A DNA stretch of 39,424 nucleotides from a virus, in IMG/VR virus record IMGVR_UViG_3300030090_002199, positions 1 to 39,424 of that record; one strand, given 5' to 3'. This document shows, piece by piece, positions 15,424 to 22,676 of the stretch (the stretch's first letter is position 1; the number at the start of each line of letters is the position of its first letter). The translations under genes were made by a program, and so were the position numbers. The notes under the pieces are model-generated. The model was not told the origin of the DNA, did not search any database, and saw nothing but the letters and a program-made list of their open reading frames with translations.

Positions 15424-17981
15424 TGGCTGAATGCGTATGGGAAGATGGCATAGATGTGCCTGATAAAACAAATGTTTCCCCTGAAGAAGCCGATTCTTTT
15501 CTTAGGGTAAGACAACTGTTGTATGGTGAGGATTCAAAAATTGATATTGGAAATGAAGACCGTTCTGATTCATGGTGGAAGTTTCTTCGCTATGACAGAG
15601 CTTCTGCAATGATTTTTTCTAAAAATAAAATTTTAGCTCATATTGGAAAAGTGATTGTAGAAGACCCTGTAGGAACTTCTGGAGTAAGAAAAGAAACAGC
15701 TTCAATATGGCAATCATTTGAAGATAATAGAATGAAACTCAAATTCAGACAAGCAACTGAGGGTGCATTTAAAGATTTTATTAAAGAAAGAGACATTTCT
15801 CTTGTTAAGCAACACTCTGGGGCAATAAAGAAAGAATTTTTTAACCTTGTAGGTAAAGAAAAAAGAGGTATAAATACTAATAGTCCAGCAGCTAAAAAAG
15901 CATCAGATGAAATAAGACTTTTGTATGATGAATATTTACAGATGGCTAAACTTGCAGGAGTTAAAGGGGCAGATGATGTTGTTGAAAATCCTAATTATTT
16001 AACAAGGATATATTCTAATATAAAGATAGGTGAAAAACTTGACCAAATAGGAGAGACAAGATTAGCCAAAGTTATAGCAAGAGCAATTAAAAGTGATGAA
16101 GCAACAGTTAGAACAGGTAAAAAAACAGTAGAGGAAATTGATGCTGTTAAATTAAAATTAGCTAAACATTTAATAAAATCAATTACTAAAGTGCGTGATG
16201 GTTCAGGCATTAATTTAGAACGTCTTTTTGCATCAAGAGCAGAGGAAGTTAAAAATTATTTAACAGACATTGGGTATGAAACTAATGAAATAGATGACAT
16301 GATGGCAATTCTTTTTAAGACCCAGCCGGATGCTGGCAGAGTTAAATACTTAAAAAGACGTATAGCATTAGATGAAACTTATTTTGATAATGAAGAAGGG
16401 TTTGGCATCTTTGACATTTTAGAAAATGACGTAGAAACATTGTTTATGAATTACTCTAGGAGTATGTCAGGTCAAATAGGGCTTTCAAGAATTGGTATAA
16501 AATCACAAGGAGACTATGACTTATTACTTAAAGAAATACTGAAAGAATATGACAGATTAGGAATAAAAGCAAACGATTTAAGTAGAGTTAATGAACTGGC
16601 TGCGTTGCAAAGTTCTTACGATTTTATAAAAGGAAAACCACCAATAGACCCAACAACACTAGGGTCTAAACTTACTAGAATAGCAACGAAATACAACTTT
16701 TCAAAATCAATGGGACAAGTTGGTTTTTCAATGTTGCCAGAAATAGGTAACGTAATGGCTTCTGCTGGTATATTTACTTTAGCAAGAACAATTCCAAGTT
16801 TAGGAAATCTTTTTAAAAGAGCCAGAAATGGTAAACTAGATAATAAATTGTTATCTGAAGCTGAAGAATTTTTTGGAGGGCTTGGAGCAGAGCGTTTTAT
16901 AAACCAAGTAACAGACCAAACAGATGATTTTGGAAGTACACTAGGAAGTGGAAGTATTGGAAAAGTTGAAAGAATTTTAGATAGAGCAGCAAGATTTACT
17001 ACTGATGTATCAGGAATGAATCCAACAAACATGGCTCTTAAAAGAAGTCTTAGTGCTACCATGTTGCAAAGATTTGCTAAAGAAGCGTTAGGCGGTGCAG
17101 AAGCGTTAGGAACACGTAAGTTTTTTGGGCTTGGAAAAAAATCAAAGCAAAGATATGAAGACATAGGAATAGACGATAATTTACGTGATAAAATTCTAAA
17201 TGAATTTAGAACACACGCCACATATAAAAAAGGAATATTTGGTGGTGATAACTTAGTAGTTCCAAACATGAACAAGTGGAATCCTGAAACAGCATCTAAA
17301 TTTAGCTTGGCAATGTATAGGTTTGGCAGACGGGCTGTACAAGAAAATGACGTAGGTGAACAGGCTTTTTTACGTGGAGTTTACGATACTAATTTCGGAA
17401 GAATTATATTTCAATTTAGAGGATTTATAACAACAGCCTACAGTAAACATTTGTTACATGGATTACGTATGGCTGATTTTCAAACTACACAAGCGTTTTT
17501 ATTTTCTTCTACATTTGGAGCTATAAGTTATGCTTTACAAGTCTATGCAAAAGCTCAATTTATGGATGATAGAAAAAGACGACAATTTATACGTGAGCGA
17601 CTTGGTAGAAATGATTCAGAAATGTATGACATATTAGGAAGGGCTGCGTTTGAAAGGGCTGCATACGCTTCAATACTACCTGCGTTTATTGATACAGGAC
17701 TTGATTTAAACGGGCTAGACCCAATGTTTGGATTTAGGTCGTCAGGATTAGCAACTGATTTTATTACAGGTAATCCAACGTACCAATTACTTATGAATCC
17801 GGGTTTATATGGGGTTGCTAAACAAACTTTAAAATCATTGCATGATGATGATTATGACTACTCACAAGTACAATACAATAAACTTGTTAAATTGTTGCTT
17901 TTCCAAAATGTTTTAGGGATACAACAAGGACTTAGAGCATTCGGAGCAGATGTATTAGATTTACCAGAGAAACCCCAATAA
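15423..17981 (+). CDS. Internal virion protein D, C-terminal part (gp16-like)
   Basis: 852 residues, helical, no catalytic motif recognised. Segments such as NFSKSMGQVGFSMLPEIGNVMAS and FGRIIFQFRGFITTAYSKHLL occur in the C-terminal regions of large podoviral internal core proteins. It lies between the other gp16-like genes and the tail fibre, the place of T7 gp16. AAGGAG precedes the ATG by eight bases. It probably forms the ejectosome with the gp14- and gp15-like proteins. Confidence 0.75.
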   Translation: MAECVWEDGIDVPDKTNVSPEEADSFLRVRQLLYGEDSKIDIGNEDRSDSWWKFLRYDRASAMIFSKNKILAHIGKVIVEDPVGTSGVRKETASIWQSFEDNRMKLKFRQATEGAFKDFIKERDISLVKQHSGAIKKEFFNLVGKEKRGINTNSPAAKKASDEIRLLYDEYLQMAKLAGVKGADDVVENPNYLTRIYSNIKIGEKLDQIGETRLAKVIARAIKSDEATVRTGKKTVEEIDAVKLKLAKHLIKSITKVRDGSGINLERLFASRAEEVKNYLTDIGYETNEIDDMMAILFKTQPDAGRVKYLKRRIALDETYFDNEEGFGIFDILENDVETLFMNYSRSMSGQIGLSRIGIKSQGDYDLLLKEILKEYDRLGIKANDLSRVNELAALQSSYDFIKGKPPIDPTTLGSKLTRIATKYNFSKSMGQVGFSMLPEIGNVMASAGIFTLARTIPSLGNLFKRARNGKLDNKLLSEAEEFFGGLGAERFINQVTDQTDDFGSTLGSGSIGKVERILDRAARFTTDVSGMNPTNMALKRSLSATMLQRFAKEALGGAEALGTRKFFGLGKKSKQRYEDIGIDDNLRDKILNEFRTHATYKKGIFGGDNLVVPNMNKWNPETASKFSLAMYRFGRRAVQENDVGEQAFLRGVYDTNFGRIIFQFRGFITTAYSKHLLHGLRMADFQTTQAFLFSSTFGAISYALQVYAKAQFMDDRKRRQFIRERLGRNDSEMYDILGRAAFERAAYASILPAFIDTGLDLNGLDPMFGFRSSGLATDFITGNPTYQLLMNPGLYGVAKQTLKSLHDDDYDYSQVQYNKLVKLLLFQNVLGIQQGLRAFGADVLDLPEKPQ

Positions 17982-18000
17982 GTACCCCTATTAGAAAGGA
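17977..18000 (+). promoter_or_regulatory. Recurring CCCCTATTAG element, copy 2 (candidate tail-fibre promoter)
   Basis: AATAAGTA followed by CCCCTATTAGAAAGGA, overlapping the stop of the preceding gene and giving the ribosome site for the tail fibre. It matches copy 1 at 22 of 24 positions, strong conservation between two unrelated gene junctions. T7 has the phi17 promoter at the equivalent place. Promoter function is inferred. Confidence 0.58.
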
Positions 18001-18006
18001 GTTCCA

Positions 18007-19260
18007 ATGGCGAACAGTTTTACTAGGTACACGGCTAATGGTAGCACATCAACTTTTAATATAGGTTTTGACTACCGTACAACTGCCGATATTACTGTTA
18101 CGCTAAACGGCTCTGCTACTTCTGCTTTTACGTATAACAGTGCAGGAACACAGATAACATTTACTTCACCCCCTGCTGATACTACTAATGTTGAAATACG
18201 CAGAACTACAAGTCAAGGAACACGACTTACAGATTATGCGTCAGGAGCAATATTAACTGAGAATGACCTTGATACTGATTCGTTACAAAGTTTCTATATG
18301 TCTCAGGAAGCTGTAGACGATGCTAATGATGTAATTAAAATATCTAACACTACTTTTCAGTATGACGTAGGAAGTAAAAGGCTAACCAATGTAACTAACC
18401 CTACGTCAGACCAAGACGCTGTAACCAAACATTACTTAGAAAACACATGGTTATCAACGTCTGACAAGACTAATTTAACAGCAGTCGGAGCTAAGTCAAC
18501 AGAGTTAGGAAGGCTAGGGACAGCCGATGCTGTAGCTGACATGGCAATATTAGGCACAACAGACGTAGTTGCTGACCTGAACACGCTTGGTACAGCCGAT
18601 GTAGTAGCCGATATGAACACCCTCGGAACATCGGACGTGGTGACCGATATGAATACTCTGGCTACATCTAGTAATGTAACGAACATGAATACACTGGCTG
18701 GAATATCCAGCAACATTACTACTGTAGCAGGAATTTCTAGCAATGTGACTACCGTAGCTGGTATATCTTCAGATGTTACTGCTGTAGCTGCGGATGCCAC
18801 TGACATAGGTGCAGTAGCAGGAAAAGCTACAGAAATAGGAAGGTTAGGAACTGCTGACGCTGTGGCTGACATGGCAATTCTAGGCACAACAGACGCAGTC
18901 GCTGATATGGCACTACTGGCTACAACAGACGTAATCGCTGATATGAACACTTTAGCTACCAGTGACGTAATCGCTGATATGAATACATTGGCTACCAGCG
19001 ATATAGTTTCGGACATGAATACCCTAGCTACATCAGATGTAGTTTCCGATATGAATACTTTAGCTACTTCATCAAATGTGACAAACATGGATACAGTAGC
19101 AACTAATATTACAAACGTAAATAACGTAGGCGGTTCTATTGCTAATGTTAACACGGTGGCAACTAATATTGCAAATGTAAATACAGTGGCTACCAATATT
19201 TCAGACATTTCAGAAAAGGCGACAAAAGGCTTTGCTGTAGCAATGGCTATCGCTTTATAA
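18007..19260 (+). CDS. Tail fibre protein with T7 gp17-type N-terminus and repeat shaft
   Basis: 417 residues. The first about 150 (MANSFTRYTANGSTSTFNIG through AVTKHYLENTW) are the T7 tail-fibre N-terminal domain that attaches to the nozzle. Residues about 168-400 are a low-complexity shaft of 12-residue units of the type LATSDVVADMNT (about twelve) and 10-residue units of the type VATNIANVNT (about nine) in alternating blocks. The protein ends soon after the shaft (KATKGFAVAMAIAL) with no globular tip, so receptor binding may be carried by the adjacent genes. Confidence 0.93.
   Translation: MANSFTRYTANGSTSTFNIGFDYRTTADITVTLNGSATSAFTYNSAGTQITFTSPPADTTNVEIRRTTSQGTRLTDYASGAILTENDLDTDSLQSFYMSQEAVDDANDVIKISNTTFQYDVGSKRLTNVTNPTSDQDAVTKHYLENTWLSTSDKTNLTAVGAKSTELGRLGTADAVADMAILGTTDVVADLNTLGTADVVADMNTLGTSDVVTDMNTLATSSNVTNMNTLAGISSNITTVAGISSNVTTVAGISSDVTAVAADATDIGAVAGKATEIGRLGTADAVADMAILGTTDAVADMALLATTDVIADMNTLATSDVIADMNTLATSDIVSDMNTLATSDVVSDMNTLATSSNVTNMDTVATNITNVNNVGGSIANVNTVATNIANVNTVATNISDISEKATKGFAVAMAIAL
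18508..19210 (+). repeat. In-frame 36- and 30-nt repeats encoding the fibre shaft
   Basis: Codons for 12-residue (36-nt) and 10-residue (30-nt) units alternate in four blocks of about five, five, seven and four units. The order 12-mer, 10-mer, 12-mer, 10-mer and the near-identical block starts (LGTADAVADMAILGTTD occurs twice) suggest duplication of a larger segment. Such repeats can change fibre length by unequal recombination. Confidence 0.85.
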
Positions 19261-19273
19261 ATAAGGAAAAACA

Positions 19274-19609
19274 ATGGCTCAAAATTTTAGAGTATATAAG
19301 TTAAGTGCTGTAGGAACAGGAGCTACCGACATTCCTGATGGAAGTGACTTTGATTCTTATGATACATTAGTTGGAATTAACATTGCTAATATTGTATCGT
19401 CTACCGTAAACGTAGATGTCTATATTGCAGATGGTGGTACAAATTATTATTTAATTAAGTCTGCTCCAATCCCAGTTGGTGGTGCATTACAATTATTAGA
19501 TGGTGGTGCAAAAGTAGTTGTAGAAAGTGGTGATAGACTTTATGTTCAATCAGATACAGCAAGTTCAGTAGATGTTATTGTTTCTGCTGTGGATGCTATT
19601 AGCACGTAA
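19274..19609 (+). CDS. Small fibre-associated structural protein (111 aa)
   Basis: 111 residues, beta-rich, beginning MAQNFRVYKLSAVGTGATDI and containing GINIANIVSSTVNVDVYI, GGTNYYLIKSAPIPVGG and VVESGDRLYVQSDTASSVDV. This looks like a conserved short marine-phage protein family with a compact jelly-roll-like fold, often next to tail-fibre genes. No enzymatic motif. Probably a virion surface or fibre-tip component (inference from location and fold). Confidence 0.7.
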   Translation: MAQNFRVYKLSAVGTGATDIPDGSDFDSYDTLVGINIANIVSSTVNVDVYIADGGTNYYLIKSAPIPVGGALQLLDGGAKVVVESGDRLYVQSDTASSVDVIVSAVDAIST

Positions 19610-19618
19610 GGAACAACT

Positions 19619-20722
19619 ATGCCATACATAGGAAATGACCCTACTGAAACAGCCCTTAAAGACCCTAATAATAACAAAAATTTGTTAATTAATGGTTCCA
19701 TGAATCTATGGCAAAGAAGCGTCAATGCTACAGGACTTACATCTAATGGCTATCATGCTGTTGATAGGTTTGGATTTGATATTGCTTCACATGGCACATA
19801 TACCATCGCACGAAGCACTGACGTTCCTACTGGCTCTGGGTTTACTTATAGTACAAAAATCGACTGCACAACGGCAGATACTAGCCTTGCTGCAGGTGCT
19901 CAAGTAGATATGTATCAAGCAATTGAAGCACAAAATCTAATTAGAACTAAAAAAGGAACAACGTCAGCAGATTCACTAACATTGTCGTTTTGGATAAAAA
20001 GCAACTTAACTGGCACGATTTCGGCAGAGCTATATGACCCTGATAATACCCGTCAAATAACAAAGACATTTACGATTGACACTACTAACACATGGGAAAA
20101 AAAAGAAATAACCTATGCTGGAGATTCCACAGGAAGCCCCGGTGCAGACAATGGTGTGGGAATGTACGTTATTTTATGGCTGGCTGCTGGAAGTAATTTT
20201 ACCAGTGGTAGTCTCAGTACCACATGGACTCATGCTACAAGTGGCAATAGAGTATCATCTTCCAACATTAATCTTGCCTCAAGCACCAGCAATGAGTTGT
20301 TGATAACTGGAATGCAACTTGAGCAAGGAACTGCCGGAACGGATTTTGAATTTGAGGCATATGATACTACACTGCGTAAGTGCCAACGGTATCTATATAT
20401 GAGCCAAGAATATGGAGCGTCTACATCTTTAGCAACCGCCACTTCTGATATTGCAACATGGCATACTTATTTGTCAGTAGCTAGTGCGGCAGATATGGCA
20501 AATTTTCACTATCCGGTAACAATGCGAGCAAACCCGACCATTACCCACAGCAGTGAATCTGGAACGGTTGGTAAAATTACAGAACGAACAAGTCAGGGTG
20601 GGGCAATTGCGGATATAGACCCGCATTCAGTAAGTTCTTCAAAATCAACAGTAAGAATTTTAGAATATGCCGAACAATCTTATGGAATAGGAGCTAACGT
20701 AAAAGCGGATGCAGAATTATGA
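19619..20722 (+). CDS. Putative receptor-binding/carbohydrate-binding tail protein
   Basis: 367 residues. Starts MPYIGNDPTETALKD, followed by NKNLLINGSMNLWQRS and the DRF/GMQLEQG pattern seen in the phage adhesin domain that resembles carbohydrate-binding modules (jelly-roll; LTLSFWIKS then LLITGMQLEQGTAGTDFEF). In marine podoviruses this domain forms fibre tips. Since the main fibre has no tip, this is the best candidate for the host-recognition protein. The stop overlaps the next start (ATGA). Confidence 0.75.
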   Translation: MPYIGNDPTETALKDPNNNKNLLINGSMNLWQRSVNATGLTSNGYHAVDRFGFDIASHGTYTIARSTDVPTGSGFTYSTKIDCTTADTSLAAGAQVDMYQAIEAQNLIRTKKGTTSADSLTLSFWIKSNLTGTISAELYDPDNTRQITKTFTIDTTNTWEKKEITYAGDSTGSPGADNGVGMYVILWLAAGSNFTSGSLSTTWTHATSGNRVSSSNINLASSTSNELLITGMQLEQGTAGTDFEFEAYDTTLRKCQRYLYMSQEYGASTSLATATSDIATWHTYLSVASAADMANFHYPVTMRANPTITHSSESGTVGKITERTSQGGAIADIDPHSVSSSKSTVRILEYAEQSYGIGANVKADAEL

Positions 20723-20916
20723 ACCCATTAAAAAATATAGTAATAGAAAACGCACAGTACAAAAAAGCACTGCCAAGTGACTCTAGTCCATGCGAAATTC
20801 GAGCAACAGTTGACGGAGAAGTTGTCTCAATTCCTATTGATACAAGTAATCGACATTATGCCGAAGCTATGAGGCGAGTAGCTGAAGGTACTCTTATCGT
20901 TGCAGATGCAGATTGA
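20719..20916 (+). CDS. Small hypothetical protein (65 aa)
   Basis: 65 residues, beginning MNPLKNIVIENAQYKKALPS and containing VDGEVVSIPIDTSNRHYAEAMRRVAEG. No family recognised; the sequence alternates short beta and helical stretches. Start overlaps the previous stop as ATGA, and its own stop overlaps the next ATG as TGATG, so it belongs to the tail-fibre transcription unit. Possibly a tail assembly or chaperone-like factor, judged only from location. Confidence 0.65.
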   Translation: MNPLKNIVIENAQYKKALPSDSSPCEIRATVDGEVVSIPIDTSNRHYAEAMRRVAEGTLIVADAD

Positions 20917-21146
20917 TGTCTGATACAACTTGGAATGAACCAACATTAGATGCTGTAACAGAAAGACAAAATGTTACATTTAGAACAGAATTAAAATCAC
21001 ATGAGAAAGAATGTGAAATACGTTATAAAGCGGTAGAAGACAAATTAGAAACTTTAGATAAAAGACTTTGGAGATTGGAAGCATTAACTATGTTTTCTAC
21101 TTTATCTTTTATTGCTATGGCGGTTGTATTACTAACAAAAGTTTAA
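20916..21146 (+). CDS. Small coiled-coil, single-span membrane protein (76 aa)
   Basis: 76 residues: a charged helical N-terminal part (AVTERQNVTFRTELKSHEKE, then KAVEDKLETLDKRLWRLEAL) followed by one C-terminal transmembrane segment (FSTLSFIAMAVVLLTKV). This tail-anchored topology is common for small phage membrane proteins next to holins; a lysis-related role is possible but unproven. ATG 20916 is used, overlapping the preceding TGA (TGATG), rather than TTG 20913. Confidence 0.65.
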   Translation: MSDTTWNEPTLDAVTERQNVTFRTELKSHEKECEIRYKAVEDKLETLDKRLWRLEALTMFSTLSFIAMAVVLLTKV

Positions 21147-21147
21147 G

Positions 21148-21423
21148 ATGATAAGAAATATGGAAGGTGATTTAGTACAAGTCTTGTGGTGGGATACACT
21201 AGAATGTCCTAATGGCTGGCATGAAAAAGAAGACATTAAGGATTATAAACCATCCCTTATTGAATCTATAGGTTGGATTATTACAGACAGTGGTGATTAC
21301 ATAACTTTAATTGCTGACCGGGCAACCGAAGAAGGGGATGAAACTATTGGAAGATGCCAAGTCATTCCACAAGGATGTATTAAAAGTATAAATAGGATGT
21401 TTATAGAACGTCCAGTTGCATAG
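21148..21423 (+). CDS. Hypothetical protein (91 aa)
   Basis: 91 residues, beginning MIRNMEGDLVQVLWWDTLEC and containing SIGWIITDSGDYITLIADRA and CQVIPQGCIKSI, an SH3-like beta pattern often seen in small phage proteins. No known function recognised. It starts one base after the preceding stop and lies directly before the holin gene, within the lysis/late cluster. Confidence 0.65.
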   Translation: MIRNMEGDLVQVLWWDTLECPNGWHEKEDIKDYKPSLIESIGWIITDSGDYITLIADRATEEGDETIGRCQVIPQGCIKSINRMFIERPVA

Positions 21424-21433
21424 GGAGTAAACG

Positions 21434-21823
21434 ATGGCATGGGGGTTTTTAGTTAAGCCGTTATTAGGCGTTGTAGGAGATGTAGTTAAAGGTGTTGTAG
21501 ATACACGCAAAGCTAAGTCACAACAAAAAATTGTTGCTATACAAGCTGAAACATCTTTAATGGAAAAGAAGATACGTGGTGAACTAGATTGGGATATACA
21601 AGCTCAAAAAAATTCTAGCTCCAGTTGGAAGGATGAGTATTTAACAATAGTTTTTAGTATCCCCTTGATTTTATGTTTTTATCCGCCTACAGTAGAGTAT
21701 GTTATTATGGGGTTTGAAGCTCTGTCAAAATGTCCTGAATGGTATTTTTATACCCTTGGGATTATTGTTAGTGCTTCATTTGGTATTAAAGGTGCAACAA
21801 AAATATTTAACAAAAGAAAATAG
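21434..21823 (+). CDS. Holin (3TM GTA-type holin family)
   Basis: 129 residues. Starts MAWGFLVKPLLGVVGDVVKG, has a charged central helix (KKIRGELDWDIQAQKN) and then hydrophobic segments (LTIVFSIPLILCFYPPTVEYVI and YFYTLGIIVSASFGI), ending with a basic tail. This is the layout of the 3TM-superfamily holins widespread in marine phages. It would permeabilise the inner membrane at lysis. GGGAG lies seven bases upstream of the ATG. Confidence 0.8.
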   Translation: MAWGFLVKPLLGVVGDVVKGVVDTRKAKSQQKIVAIQAETSLMEKKIRGELDWDIQAQKNSSSSWKDEYLTIVFSIPLILCFYPPTVEYVIMGFEALSKCPEWYFYTLGIIVSASFGIKGATKIFNKRK

Positions 21824-21832
21824 GAGAATATT

Positions 21833-21904
21833 ATGTGGACTAAACCAACTTATGAAGACATACGTTTTGGATTTGAAGTAACAATGTATATTGCTAACAG
21901 ATGA
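21833..21904 (+). CDS. pqqA: PqqA, PQQ precursor peptide (23 aa)
   Basis: A 23-codon ORF. The peptide starts MWTKPTYEDIRFGF and continues EVTMYIANR. This is the layout of the PqqA family: MWxKP start, (D/E)-L/I-R-x-G core, and Glu15 and Tyr19 in ExxxY, the two residues that PqqE and its partners cross-link and that become the pyrroloquinoline quinone skeleton. I recall Klebsiella PqqA (23 residues, MWKKPAF...LEVTLYISNR) as same length and colinear. AGGAG precedes the ATG by seven bases. It lies nine bases after the holin stop and seven before the next gene. No pqqB-E is present, so maturation would depend on host enzymes. PQQ is the cofactor of methanol and glucose dehydrogenases. Confidence 0.85.
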   Translation: MWTKPTYEDIRFGFEVTMYIANR

Positions 21905-21911
21905 GGTAACT

Positions 21912-22052
21912 ATGGCTAAACGTGGATTATACGCCAATATCAATGCTCGAAAGCGTAAAGGAATTAGTCGTCCTAAATCAAAATCGACTATAACTAAAAA
22001 GGCTTATGCTAATATGAAAGCTGGCTTTCCTAAGAAAAAGAAGAGGACATAA
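21912..22052 (+). CDS. Small highly basic protein (46 aa)
   Basis: 46 residues, beginning MAKRGLYANINARKRKGISR, then an SKSTIT segment and a Lys-rich tail (KAGFPKKKKRT). This resembles a frequent short family in marine phages between lysis and packaging genes; the charge suggests nucleic acid binding. Function unknown. GAGGTAAC precedes the ATG. It is seven bases after pqqA. Confidence 0.75.
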   Translation: MAKRGLYANINARKRKGISRPKSKSTITKKAYANMKAGFPKKKKRT

Positions 22053-22053
22053 C

Positions 22054-22170
22054 ATGCCAAAAGGTACTGGTACATATGGGTCAAAAGTAGGTCGCCCACC
22101 TAAAACTAAGAAACCTATGCAAAAATCAAAGAAAAAGAAAACTAGACCAGTGTTGTATAGGGCAATGTAA
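22054..22170 (+). CDS. Small basic protein (38 aa)
   Basis: 38 residues, MPKGTGTYGSKVGRPPKT followed by a Lys-rich stretch and RPVLYRAM. The GRPP sequence resembles an AT-hook core (RGRP-like), so DNA minor-groove binding in this AT-rich genome is conceivable. Starts one base after the preceding stop (TAA-C-ATG). No family recognised. Confidence 0.65.
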   Translation: MPKGTGTYGSKVGRPPKTKKPMQKSKKKKTRPVLYRAM

Positions 22171-22173
22171 GAT

Positions 22174-22443
22174 ATGGTAGCTAAAAAATATCAGAATCCT
22201 AAAGGCGGTTTAAACCAAGCTGGTAGGGATTTTTATAATAGGAAGGGGGCTAAGTTAAAACCCCCTCTAAATAAAGGAACAAATCCTAGAAGAATAGCTT
22301 TTGCTGCTCGATTTGGTGGTATGAAAGGAGCAATGAAAGACGCTAAAGGCAACCCTACACGTAAAGCGTTAGCTTTAAGAAGATGGGGATTTAGAAGCGA
22401 ACAATCAGCTAGGAATTTTGCAGCGAGACATAGAAAATCATGA
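22174..22443 (+). CDS. DUF6321-like basic phage protein
   Basis: 89 residues, with the pattern KGGLNQAGRDFYNRKGAKLKPP then RRIAFAARFGGMKGAMKDAKG and RKALALRRWGF. The GGL-x-x-x-GR-x-x-YN start is typical of a conserved phage protein family (DUF6321-like) of unknown function found near terminase genes. Its stop overlaps the terminase small-subunit start (ATGA), indicating coupling. A nucleic acid role is likely from charge only. Confidence 0.75.
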   Translation: MVAKKYQNPKGGLNQAGRDFYNRKGAKLKPPLNKGTNPRRIAFAARFGGMKGAMKDAKGNPTRKALALRRWGFRSEQSARNFAARHRKS

Positions 22444-22676
22444 GCGAAATAATAGACTTTCCAACTTCAAAAATTGATAACGATACTTTTGAAGATAAGA
22501 TAGATGCTTTACCCAAGCTCATGGTAGACCAAGCATACAGCATGTTAAAAAGTGGGGAGACTTTAAGTGCAAGCGATTTAAAAGTCTGCCTAGAGATTAC
22601 AAAGCAATACGGTGTAGAGATTAAAAAAGAACCTGAAAATATTTTAACAGATAATCTCCCGTTTGATGAAGAATGA
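22440..22676 (+). CDS. Terminase small subunit, T7 gp18-like
   Basis: 78 residues, mostly helical: LPKLMVDQAYSMLKSGETLSASDLKVCLEITKQYGVEIK. Small size, acidic ends and place immediately before the large subunit match T7 gp18 (89 residues), which recognises phage DNA for packaging. The sequence is too divergent for motif proof. ATGA overlap with the upstream gene; overlaps terL by 11 bases. Confidence 0.8.
   Translation: MSEIIDFPTSKIDNDTFEDKIDALPKLMVDQAYSMLKSGETLSASDLKVCLEITKQYGVEIKKEPENILTDNLPFDEE

Noticed and set aside
18432-19274. Minus-strand 280-residue ORF opposite the tail fibre
   Set aside because: The open frame is produced by the repeat codons of the fibre; low-complexity Val/Ala/Ser composition and no start signal.
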